Shown here: positions 1 through 9,430 of the stretch, piece by piece
Position numbering within the stretch: position 1 is the first letter of the stretch
Layout of the letters: every line of letters begins with the position of its first letter
NCBI GenBank assembly: GCA_024195585.1
Contig: SWBL01000087.1
Span: 1 to 64,000, forward strand
Length of the DNA stretch: 64,000 nt
From: Aureobasidium sp. EXF-3400
Taxonomy: Eukaryota > Ascomycota > Dothideomycetes > Dothideales > Saccotheciaceae
Reading direction: 5' to 3'
Notes under the pieces: generated by a model
Databases searched by the model: none
What the model was told of the DNA's origin: nothing
Seen by the model: only the letters and a program-made list of their open reading frames with translations
Made by a program: the position numbers and the translations under genes

Positions 1-77
1 CGCAGACTCATTCGACCAGCAACGAAGCGACACCCTCTCCTTCAACTCCCCACCGTTCATACTAATAAACAGTCAAA

Positions 78-813
78 ATGGGTCGCGGGTATGTGTGCAA
101 CGAGCTACGGCGACTGCGAAACGAGTAAAGAAATGCTGACGAGATTGTCTTCTACAGCCGTGGTTCCACCTCCGGTAACAAGCTGAGAATGACCTTGGGT
201 CTGCCTGTGTACGTCGAAAAGAAAACCCTTCACCTCCTCCATCGTCAACGCATCGCTATGCCTTCCGAACGCTATTGCAATCGTCCTCCGAACGCTTCTT
301 GAATCTCTCGAACAATCACCACACGACATGCCCGAACATGCACAATCCGAAGAAGGAAAAACATAGAAACATGGGGCTAACACGAATTTCTCTACAGCGG
401 TGCCGTCATGAACTGCGCCGACAACTCTGGCGCCCGTAACCTCTACATCATCTCCGTCAAGGGTATCGGTGCCCGCCTCAACCGTCTCCCCGCCGGTGGT
501 GTTGGTGACATGGTTATGGCCACCGTCAAGAAGGGAAAGCCTGAGCTCCGCAAGAAGGTCATGCCCGCCGTTATCGTCAGACAGTCAAAGCCCTGGAGAC
601 GCGCCGACGGTATGTTCCTCTACTTCGAGGACAACGCTGGTGTCATCGTCAACCCCAAGGGTGAGATGAAGGGTTCCGCCATCACTGGCCCCGTCGGAAA
701 GGAGGCTGCTGAGCTTTGGCCCGTAAGAGATATTCCAACCTGGTTACGCAGGGGACACACAAGACTAACACATGCTCTAGCGTATCGCCTCCAACTCTGG
801 TGTTGTCATGTAA
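78..813 (+). CDS. RPL23: 60S ribosomal protein L23 (uL14)
   Basis: Large-subunit ribosomal protein at the subunit interface near the factor-binding site. Exons 78-88, 158-208, 398-722 and 781-813 join in frame to 139 residues, the usual eukaryotic length. The third exon carries the family core ([44 protein letters not shown]), and the last exon gives the expected [10 protein letters not shown] end. All introns are GT-AG; intron 2 (209-397) is long at 189 nt. The 11-nt first exon is typical of fungal ribosomal protein genes. Only 77 nt of upstream sequence is inside the window, so the promoter is mostly missing. Confidence 0.97.
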
Positions 814-2461
814 ATTCTCCTATCAATCAAAAAGAGGGTTCTACTAGACAATGTTTCACGGTTTGGGGATTAAGCTGACATCGACGAACGACTTTTGCAC
901 TCGATTTTTTTCTGGGCGTTGATGTGAATTTGCACGGTCAAAGGAAAAGGAGCGCAGGGGGGCTGTGTCGAATCGACAAAAAGATGAAGGAAGCAACATG
1001 TCAGGGCACTGCGAGACCCTTTCCAGGCAGTGCGGCATGTTCTTTCTTAACAATCACCCGTTCTGCTCTTGAAAACCAAAAGAGTGGAAGCATGGGTTCA
1101 TGAGAAAAGCAAACAAACTTTCACCAAAAAAACACACTTGACGTCTATTCACATTTTACCCTACTGGCCTGAATATGTTTCGTCATGCTGCCTTGATGAG
1201 GCTGCAGTCTTGATATCGTGAAGCAGATGCGTGACGTGCAGCCTTGAACATGTCCACATCATCATCTTAGAAGAGATGGGGTTAAGTCATGACGGACGCC
1301 GACTGGCAGCATGTGGACCAACAGTGCAAGATCTCGACACGGAATAGAGATGAAACAGATGCACGCTTATGTAGGTATTGCATGAGGCGTGTAGACGAAT
1401 GGCCAGTATCAGATGATAAGAGGCGGTGAATTGCACTGGGCCTCGTCCCTTTCTTGGTTGTATGCATGGGGTCGGAAGTGCAGTTGACACTCGCTTACGA
1501 GACGTAGATGGTGCTGATATGAAACGCGTGTGCTCGTACAGACTACTGCTATATCGAGGATGTGGTTATGCAGTCTTATCTGATGTAAACGTGTCAAGTA
1601 GTCAAGTAGGGGACACTGTTTGAGAAAGACAGAGATGACATGCAAGGATACGGTCAAGGGATGTATGATATGCTTTCAGTTTGTGACTGGTATGGGAAAG
1701 TGAAACAGAAGGGCAGTTCTTGGCAAAGCGACAAGGCAGGAGCAAGAGCTGGCGCAGCAGCAGTCAGATGTAGACTGTGCAGTGGCAGATGGACAGAATG
1801 GAGGGTCAAGGCAACAAGAAGCACGGGATGGGCAATGGCAAATATGAAGAGTCATGGTCGGTGGGCGAGGTTCGAATTGTTGCCATGCGGAGTCTTTTGA
1901 CAGGGCTTGGTGGGCTATTTTGGTCTTTGGGCCGTCCTTGACGGTTTTTGGCGCTCGGTGGTTCATTGGCTCTGGCTTTGGCTTTGGCTTTGGCTTTGCT
2001 GCTGCTCTGTCTTCAACAACGACAAGCAGCCTCCCATTCGAGCCTCTTGAATCCCTAACGGTCTGCGCATCGTGCTGCCAACCGTCCTTCTCTCCTTCTT
2101 GTCACGTCTTGCATGGTTGCATCCGATTGGAGTCTTGTCTTTTACGTATTACCCCCTCTCTTCTCTCTTTCCGCTCCTGCGTCGTGGGGGGCTTTTTGAA
2201 GGTTCACCAAGGTTCAAGGGTCAGGTACTCGGGGACAGTCACTGTGAGAAAGTCCGGTTGCTGGACACGCGCCTCCCTGCCACACATTTCAACTGCACGC
2301 ACGCACTGTATACGACCTTGTCAGGCCAAGAGGCCTCTTACTGCGGCCCCGCTTCAAAACAAAAACAGACCAGAGCTTTGTCAAAGCATCACCACGCCAT
2401 TGAAGCCAATCCCAAGGCTTCGGAGAATTAGTGAAAAGAGCAGGGGACTTGTTTGGACACA
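814..2461. other. Intergenic: RPL23 3' flank and promoter of the SH3 gene
   Basis: No conserved gene seen. Open frames here (for example + strand 1854-2465) have no family features and begin or run through low-complexity sequence. The last 600 bases are pyrimidine-rich, as in fungal 5' leaders. A short GGCTTT repeat lies at 1974-1997. Confidence 0.6.
1974..1997. repeat. (GGCTTT)4 microsatellite
   Basis: Four perfect copies of GGCTTT in the leader or promoter of the SH3 gene, flanked by near-copies (CTCTGG before, GCTGCTG after). Confidence 0.85.
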
Positions 2462-3802
2462 ATGACGACCCAGGTCTTGTCGTCGTCGTCTACCGACACG
2501 AATATGAGTGCACAAGCGCAGGCGCTCCCGCAGCAACCACACTCCCAGTCCGACCTGCTACAACCCGACACAACATCTCCGACACTAGCCACTACTACCT
2601 CCACCAACAACAACAACAACCCCGCCCCGACCACTTCGGCCAACAACGCCAATACCACTCAGACCAACAACCGCCAGAGTCTTCGTCGCAGCCTCATGTC
2701 GACCCGCAGTCACACATCACAGCGCTCCAGACCCACATCCTCTGTCTTTCCCATATTCCCTTCATCACTCTCCTATGCTCTGGTCCGGGACTTTGCCTAT
2801 CCTCATTTCCACCCTCTCCATTTTGGTCCCTCGCCAGAGCCTGCTAGTCGTGCCTCAGACGACACTTCTGCCTTTTCCTCCAGCAGACGTCTTAGTGATC
2901 CTCCTATCGGTAGCTGGGATTCTCGCGGCTGGGGGGCAGGACCTTGGGGTGGTGATGGCGGCGCTCATTTCACTTCAGGCGATCAATTGCCCTCCACAAG
3001 TTTCGACGACGACGCCGATGACGACCACACGAGTTCCGGCAAACTGGCAAAGAACCACAGAAAGAGCAAGTCGGCCCACGAAGAGCCTAGGGGCAGAAGT
3101 ACCACGAAACGCGGGCCGCGCAACCAAGTACCAGGCCTCGATAGTCAAGGCTTCTTCGCTGCCGGTCCAGACGACGATGAAGAGGAAGAGGACGACACAG
3201 AAGATGAAAGTAACCATCACAATAGAAGCACTGGCAGCACATTACCAGCACACCGCTACACACATTCACCAGAAGGCCTCTCCAGCCGCCATCACGCCCG
3301 CCTCTCAGCACTCGAACCCCCCTTCTCGGATAGCAGCGACCCAGCTGATGCACCAGGTGGCCCTCTACACCACCTTCACGATGGTCACGCTCACCGTCCT
3401 ACATCAACCTCGCTGGACGAATCTTTTGCAGGACCCAGTCTAGCCCTATACAACTTTGTTCCCGAAAACAGCAACGAGCTTGCTTTACGCGAGGGCCAGA
3501 TTATCCAGGTGGGCTACAGACATGGACAAGGCTGGCTGGTAGCCATGGATCTTGAGTCAGGCGAGCAAGGCTTGGTTCCCGAAGAATATGTGCGTCTGCT
3601 TTCGGAAATTGAAGGATGGGGAGAACACCTTGAAGGCGTAGAAGAGGAAGGAGACGAACACAGCACCTTTGAAGAAGAACTGGCAGAAGAGGTGCACAAC
3701 GAAAGCAAGGAAAGAGACACGAACGCCAAAGCTGCTGCTGTCGCTTCTGAACGCGCAGACCAGGAAAAGGATCTGCCGGTACGAGATAAAGATGTGCGGT
3801 AG
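2462..3802 (+). CDS. NBP2: NBP2-like SH3 adaptor protein
   Basis: Single-exon gene, 446 residues. The first ATG in frame is 2462; a TTG nine bases earlier is also open but not a likely start. An SH3 domain lies at about residues 327-380, with ALYNFVPENSNELALREG, the YRHGQGWLVA core and GLVPEEYV. This pattern is closer to yeast Nbp2 than to most fungal SH3 domains. The N-terminal half is Ser/Thr/Asn-rich and disordered, followed by an acidic stretch (DDDEEEEDD) near residue 240; the C-terminus is highly charged. In yeast, Nbp2 brings the Ptc1 phosphatase to MAPK modules (Pbs2, Bck1) and so dampens the osmotic and cell-wall pathways. The protein is longer than yeast Nbp2 (236 residues), so partners outside the SH3 domain may differ. 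Confidence 0.8.
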   Translation: MTTQVLSSSSTDTNMSAQAQALPQQPHSQSDLLQPDTTSPTLATTTSTNNNNNPAPTTSANNANTTQTNNRQSLRRSLMSTRSHTSQRSRPTSSVFPIFPSSLSYALVRDFAYPHFHPLHFGPSPEPASRASDDTSAFSSSRRLSDPPIGSWDSRGWGAGPWGGDGGAHFTSGDQLPSTSFDDDADDDHTSSGKLAKNHRKSKSAHEEPRGRSTTKRGPRNQVPGLDSQGFFAAGPDDDEEEEDDTEDESNHHNRSTGSTLPAHRYTHSPEGLSSRHHARLSALEPPFSDSSDPADAPGGPLHHLHDGHAHRPTSTSLDESFAGPSLALYNFVPENSNELALREGQIIQVGYRHGQGWLVAMDLESGEQGLVPEEYVRLLSEIEGWGEHLEGVEEEGDEHSTFEEELAEEVHNESKERDTNAKAAAVASERADQEKDLPVRDKDVR

Positions 3803-4650
3803 CCCACATCCATTTGGCTCTTCTTGACCACATTTGCAAAAATTCGGCGTCTTTGTTCGTTGTTAGCGTTGTTTGTTCTGCTGCTTTCTTCCATTGTTAT
3901 CTCTGACTGTTCGTCTTCGAGGACTATACCCACACAGCTTCGAAATGTACGTTTTTTTTGATTGCATATCGTTTGGATCTTGTCTTTCTCTCCCTGTCAT
4001 CCCTAGACTTTAAGGAAAGATACGTGTATCGTTCCTTCTCATACCATGCGGTAAAGTCTGTCATTTCTGTCCATGTGTTTCTTCACCTTCCGTCTTGCCA
4101 GTAACGGATGTCTCGTCTCTTCACAGCTTCCACTAGGCTCCTCGAGCCATCGACATCGGGGTCCCTCGACTTGCCCATCGTTTTAAGGGTTTCGATGAGT
4201 GTTTGTTTCCCTCGCACAGAACAGACTTTTTCTATCGTTCGTATCTTGGATCCAATCCTTCCAGATCCCTGGGAACTCTACCCTATTTCCATACTTTGAC
4301 CGACTTTCGCTTTCAAACCGGTCCAACCCAATGGCTTTGGATGTTTGCGTTTCCTTTGAGATCGTGCCACAATTCGTCTATTCCAGTTCAAGAGACCATG
4401 GTGCCTTGGTGACGAGCCATCCGTCTGTGTTACTGTTAGTACGCTTCTCACTCTGGTTGTTTCACATCTGAATGGCGGTGGATTCTGGACGAAGGACATT
4501 AAATGGAAGGAGACGAGCGGCTGGCAAGCGGTAGGCACGATCAATAATTTATTGCTTCCTGATTACCAAAACATTGGAACTCATTGCTTGCTGCCATCTC
4601 TCTTCCTGATCTTTATTGCCTAGCTAGTCACCTCCAATTCTGGGAGTTGC
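3803..4650. other. Convergent 3' region
   Basis: Lies between two genes that end towards each other (SH3 adaptor and SNF2 ATPase). T-rich; the open frames lack coding features. Nothing else seen. Confidence 0.6.
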
Positions 4651-7600
4651 TCATTTGAAGTAAGTAGACTTCTCTCCTGCCTCGACCCCTTCCTCTTCCG
4701 CGCCCTCACGCTCGAGCATCTCCCTTCTGTGCCTGTAGAACTTGTTGAGACAGTCAGTCTTCCTCTGCTCGCTCCAGCCCTCAAGCACAAGTGCAAACTC
4801 CGTCGCATCCGCAAAGCCAAAATACTCTGCCATAGAGCAGAACAGCCTCTTCCTCACATACTCTGGTGGCTTGTACTTGTACGCGATCTTCCTCTCGTCG
4901 TCAAAGCTGATGTTAGCATCTTGAGACTTCTCGAATGCGTACTCGTTGGAGAGGTCGAAGTCTGTACCTGCAGCCATCGCGCGTTTGGAAAGTTGAGCTT
5001 CCATCTTTGAAGATCCGACTACGTCGTTGTTGTCATGCGTGTACTCCACACCTGCCATGTTGAGGATGGCCTGTATAGCGCGGGCTTGCCTCTTGGTTTC
5101 CGAATCTTGTTCGCCATCATGTTTCTTCTTTTTGCCGCCTTCGCCAGTGATCTCGGCTGCGAGTTGAAACATTGCAGCATCCTCTCGATCCATGAGGTTA
5201 TCGTCATCATCGCCGTCAGAATCTTGAGACGTATCCAAGCCGACAACACTGACACCAGCCTTGGACTCGGCAATGTTTGTCTTGTTGACAATGTCGCGGA
5301 GGACCAAATTTTCACCTTCGTAGCTAAAGAGGTTCAGAAGACCAAAGATTTCACCTTTCTTGTCTGCTGTATCCTGGACACCACGGAAGTAGCGACGCTC
5401 GGTGGATGCATTGTAGGCGATATTGGCTTGCTGCTGCTTGTAGATCTGACGAGCGTAGACAATTTCTTCGACAGTGCCGGCAGAAACCAGACGGAAGACT
5501 TCAACGTCACGAGTCTGACCAATGCGGTAGGCGCGATCTTGAGCTTGGAGATCCCAACTTGGGTTCCAGTTGGGGTCGAAGATGACAACCTTGTTCGCAG
5601 ACGTAATGTTCAAACCCACACCGCCAGCTTTCGTGCTGATGAGGAAGACGAACTGGGTTTCGTTGGCATTGAAGTCGTCGACTGTCTGAGTACGCTCTTC
5701 GTACTTCATGCTGCCATCAAGGTAAGAGACATTGTAGCTTGTAGTTGATTTGAAAAGCATCTGCAGCATCCTGAGCAGACGGACAGAGTAACTGAAAACG
5801 AGAACCTTGTCGCCGTTTGAGTGCCAGAACTTCAACAGCTTTCGGAGCACTTTCCACTTGCCACAGAAATCTGCATTGGCGTAGTTGGTGATCTGATCAC
5901 GGTTGTGATACATCTCAAGCCAAGTATCAGGCAAGGCTAATTGCAAGTTCTCCAGCTCCTTGTGTTGCATTTCTTCAGAGTCCTTGCTCTGAGGACAGAG
6001 AAGGGCGAGATGGTTTGCTAGCTTTTGCAGTGTCATAAGCATAGGGAAGACGTGATGCTGCCACTTACCACGACCAGGAATCTCCATGTAGCAGCACCAA
6101 CCTCGCTTCTTGCCAGATGAGCAGTCACAAGGGTCCGAGGAACGTCGAATGTAGTCAATCTTGTCACTGTCCACAAGGTTCATGTATGCTTCTGATTGGG
6201 CGTCTGATAACGGACAGAAGACTACACGATCAGTCTTCTTTGGCAATTGATGTGCGATCAGAGACTTCATTCGACGTCTGAAGTGTGGCGGTAGCAGGTT
6301 TTTCACCAGCTTGTCAGCAACACGTCTGCACACGGCCAGCTGCGCGAACGTAGTGTCATGTGATTGTCCAATCTTGAGCGGGCCACTGACGCTCTTCCTC
6401 CATTCAGCCATGGTTCCGAATTTTCCAGGATTGGTCCAGTTGAGTAGAGTCCAGAACTCATCGTACTTGTTTTGTACAGCAGTACCAGTAAGGCCAATTC
6501 TACACAATGCATTGACTTCGTTCATGGCCTTGCTGATCTCGGAACTTCGCTCCTTGATCGTGTGACATTCATCCGCAATGACACAATCCCACTCAACCAT
6601 GTTGATCTCGCCACGATGATTGCGATAGGTGGTGTAGGTTGTGATCATGATCTCGAGGCGACCTGCCCTTGCTGCAGAGAGCACGGCTGAACGACTTGCA
6701 TTGCTTCCATGATAGGTGTCATAGTGCCAGAAACCCCAGCGGTCGAACTCGGACTTCCAGTTGTCCATCAAAGATCCAGGACAGATGAGCAAGATTCGAG
6801 GATACCAACGTTTGCTACGTCGCATCTTGCGCATACGCTTATAGTCTCGCTCATCCCCAGTCTTTCCGAAGGCAGCTGTCAGGAATGCAATGACCTGGAT
6901 GGTCTTGCCCAAGCCCATGTCGTCGCCAAGGATGCCACCCTCTTGGAACACGAAGAGCTCATGCAGGAATCTGACTCCGTCAATCTGGTAATCCCGTAGC
7001 CACTGAGCAATAGGGGCTGGGAGGATGCCGTCCGACTTTTGCATCTCGATATCCTTGTAATCTTGAGAGGTTTCGGCATTGCGCAGGACAGGTCGTTCCT
7101 GTAGCTCTTCTAGTCTCTCATCGTCGCTGAAGTAGACTCCATCATAGTCAGGAGGAACTGAGAGAATGGCTTCTCCTAGTTTGGCACGATCTTGGTTCCA
7201 TTTGGACTTTCGAGCTCGCAAGAATTCAGGTAGGTTGTCTTCGGGTGGCTCTTCCTCAGAGTCTGTGCCGTAGGTGTCGTTCTTGAACTTGCGTTGGATG
7301 GGCTGTCTTGTATCAAGGAGAGCTCTCTGCTTCTTGCCAACGATGGCGTTGGCCTTTGCCTTTGCCTTTTTGGTACGAGCAGCGGTAGCTTTGCGTTGAT
7401 CGGACTTGCGAGATTTGAATTTCTTGTAAGCTTCGTCGGCATCTTCGTCATCGAAGGTAACGCGCTCGCCATCATCATCTCTCGGACGTTTTCGACGGGC
7501 ATTGTTAGAGTCGTCGGTACTTAGAAGATCGCTATCTGTGCCATCGGATCTCTGCTGGAAAGTGTCGAGCAGATTGACTTGTTTGGCAGTGTGTTTGACG

Positions 7601-7710
7601 ATATCAAGGTCACTAAGATCACCGGCTTCTCCTTCGTCCATGATTTCAATCTGACGATCGATTCGATGATCACGCATGTGAGAGCGAGTGGCGCTCTTGT
7701 ATGAAGCCAT
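4651..7710 (-). CDS. ERCC6L2-like SNF2-family DNA-dependent ATPase
   Basis: Intronless, 1019 residues, ATG at 7710. Domains in order: a charged N-terminus (about 1-230); an SNF2 ATPase lobe with LRDYQIDGVRFL, Walker A DDMGLGKT (about residue 265) and DECH (about 378); and a C-terminal helicase lobe with DGSMKYEERT, STKAGGVGLN and RAYRIGQ (about 630-760). After the helicase lobe come ERRYFRGVQ and GEIFGLLNLF, which match the segment that separates ERCC6L2 (Rad26-like) from CSB/Rad26. A later GVEYTHDN...VVGSSKMEAQLSKRA stretch (about residue 890 onward) resembles the HEBO region of that subfamily. Human ERCC6L2 acts in transcription-linked genome maintenance and end joining. The gene is divergent from RRP41 with a 312-bp gap. 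Rad26/CSB is the main alternative, but the post-helicase motifs argue against it. Confidence 0.88.
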   Translation of the reverse strand: MASYKSATRSHMRDHRIDRQIEIMDEGEAGDLSDLDIVKHTAKQVNLLDTFQQRSDGTDSDLLSTDDSNNARRKRPRDDDGERVTFDDEDADEAYKKFKSRKSDQRKATAARTKKAKAKANAIVGKKQRALLDTRQPIQRKFKNDTYGTDSEEEPPEDNLPEFLRARKSKWNQDRAKLGEAILSVPPDYDGVYFSDDERLEELQERPVLRNAETSQDYKDIEMQKSDGILPAPIAQWLRDYQIDGVRFLHELFVFQEGGILGDDMGLGKTIQVIAFLTAAFGKTGDERDYKRMRKMRRSKRWYPRILLICPGSLMDNWKSEFDRWGFWHYDTYHGSNASRSAVLSAARAGRLEIMITTYTTYRNHRGEINMVEWDCVIADECHTIKERSSEISKAMNEVNALCRIGLTGTAVQNKYDEFWTLLNWTNPGKFGTMAEWRKSVSGPLKIGQSHDTTFAQLAVCRRVADKLVKNLLPPHFRRRMKSLIAHQLPKKTDRVVFCPLSDAQSEAYMNLVDSDKIDYIRRSSDPCDCSSGKKRGWCCYMEIPGRGKWQHHVFPMLMTLQKLANHLALLCPQSKDSEEMQHKELENLQLALPDTWLEMYHNRDQITNYANADFCGKWKVLRKLLKFWHSNGDKVLVFSYSVRLLRMLQMLFKSTTSYNVSYLDGSMKYEERTQTVDDFNANETQFVFLISTKAGGVGLNITSANKVVIFDPNWNPSWDLQAQDRAYRIGQTRDVEVFRLVSAGTVEEIVYARQIYKQQQANIAYNASTERRYFRGVQDTADKKGEIFGLLNLFSYEGENLVLRDIVNKTNIAESKAGVSVVGLDTSQDSDGDDDDNLMDREDAAMFQLAAEITGEGGKKKKHDGEQDSETKRQARAIQAILNMAGVEYTHDNNDVVGSSKMEAQLSKRAMAAGTDFDLSNEYAFEKSQDANISFDDERKIAYKYKPPEYVRKRLFCSMAEYFGFADATEFALVLEGWSEQRKTDCLNKFYRHRREMLEREGAEEEGVEAGEKSTYFK

Positions 7711-8022
7711 GGTGATGGAAGTGGAGGAAGAGGTGAGGAATCGTTTCAGGGAGGTATATGCTGTTTGATTGGTGTTGGAACACAGCAGAATCGCGTCAAC
7801 ATCATGTCAACATGTCTCGTCAATTCGTGAAAGTGTTAGAAGGAACGAGTTGGACAAAGACCTAAGGCACCATCCAGCCGAAACACCAAAGAAGCGCGGG
7901 AGACGCGACCTGCCGAGGTTCAACCGTGAAGTGGATTGGGACAATGACGACAAAAAAGGAAAGATTAATTATTAGCTGAGAGAGCTGTCGCATTGCCAAA
8001 TCACATACACACAAACGCAACA
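7711..8022. promoter_or_regulatory. Shared promoter region, SNF2 ATPase / RRP41
   Basis: 312 bp between two divergent start codons, so it must hold both promoters. No clear TATA box or operator was recognised. Confidence 0.6.
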
Positions 8023-8838
8023 ATGCCATTGGACACATCGTCATACACTCTTGCGCACCTGCGCCTGGACGGAAGAAGATGGAACGAATTGCGACGATGC
8101 CACGGACAAATGTCGACACAGGCCGCCGCCGACGGTTCCAGCTACCTCGAGATGGGCAATACAAAGGTCATTTGCACAGTCACTGGTCCGACAGAATCGC
8201 GACGCTCAGGAGGTACCGGCAATGCTGAAGCAAAGATTGACGTCGAGATTGGTCTGGCTGGCTTCAGCGGTGTCGAGCGCAAGAGACGTGGAAGAGGTGA
8301 CAAGTAAGTTGCACTTGCCTAGACTGCTATGCGACGGCATGCTGACCTTGTTACCTACAGGCGCACGAGCGAGATACAGCACACAATCGCCTCAGCCTTT
8401 GCTGACACTCTGTCAACACAACTGTACCCTCACAGCACAATCACCATCAACTTGCACATCCTCTCTCAGGACGGCTCCTTGCTAGCTGCTTGCATCAATG
8501 CCTCGACTCTCGCCCTTATTGATGCTGGTATTCCCATGACCGACTACATCTCGGCCTGCACAGCTGGCAGCACTGCATCATACGCTTCAAACGACGAGCA
8601 AGCCGACCCTCTACTCGATCTGAATGGCTTGGAAGAGCAGGAGCTGCCTTTCCTGACCGTCGCAACTCTGGGCACCGACGACAAGATCAGCGTTCTCATG
8701 ATGGAGACCAGAGTCCAGCTTACTCGTCTTGAGGCCATGATTGCTGTTGGTGTCGACGGCTGCAAGCAAATCAGAAACACCCTCGACGCTATTGTTCGCC
8801 AGCACGGCAACGCTTTGCTGCAAAAGACCGTGACCTGA
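8023..8838 (+). CDS. RRP41: Exosome core subunit RRP41 (SKI6), RNase PH fold
   Basis: Exons 8023-8303 and 8361-8838 give 252 residues; the 57-nt intron splits a Lys codon and restores DKRTSEIQHT. The first ATG in frame (8023) gives MPLDTSSYTLAHLRLDGRRWNE, the usual opening of this family. RNase PH motifs: DGSSYLEMGNTKVICTVTGP near residue 40, LHILSQDGSLLAACINAS near 140 and GIPMTDYISACTAG near 165. RRP41 is a ring subunit of the RNA exosome, which degrades and trims RNA 3' ends in nucleus and cytoplasm; the eukaryotic ring subunits are catalytically inactive. The 3' end faces hybrid kinase 1. Confidence 0.95.
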
Positions 8839-9430
8839 ATATGATGCACTGCGACACCATTCTCACTACCGTGTTGAAACTCCGGCATTTGTTGTTCGAA
8901 ACACGAAAAGAAATACCAGACCATCCTCGACACGCCACGGTACGGATAAATCGCCAGACAAAAGCGTCTTATCCACACGATACCTGGTACGAGGCATATC
9001 GGTGGCCACCTCAATTGCACCAGAAGATTGCGTGGCTAGAGCAACGACGCTCGCCGCATCTGCTCTTAATCAACACAAACTATCACGAGCCTGGAGGAGA
9101 ATAGCCTAGATTCGTAATACAAGAGTCGGCGCTCATTCGCCCAGATAAACAAGCTGCAGCACAGGCGATATCAAGACGATCAAATTCGTTCCATCTCAAA
9201 ACACATCCATGACATCCTCCCGTACAGTCTCCATCTATGTACACCCGTTATAAGCCTCTAAATCAAGAACATGACCAGAAGAAGTCTTCCAGTATATATC
9301 GACCCTTGCTCCCCCAAAATCATCACGGTATCATCCCGTCCAATGCTTCCTACCCAACCAAACCCACAAGCCCAAAACCCACCAATGTAAACTCCACCAC
9401 ATGCAAACGCCACTCCCTTTATCTATTCCC
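8839..9430. other. Convergent 3' region
   Basis: 3' flanks of RRP41 and hybrid kinase 1, which end towards each other. Short open frames only; nothing recognised. Confidence 0.6.

Noticed and set aside
209..397. snoRNA within RPL23 intron 2
   Set aside because: The intron is long, but I find no C/D or H/ACA box set.
1854..2465. 203-codon frame upstream of the SH3 gene
   Set aside because: Low-complexity (GGCTTT)n translation and no family features; more likely leader or promoter.
5035..5748. 237-codon + strand open frame opposite the SNF2 ATPase
   Set aside because: Antisense shadow within conserved helicase exons.
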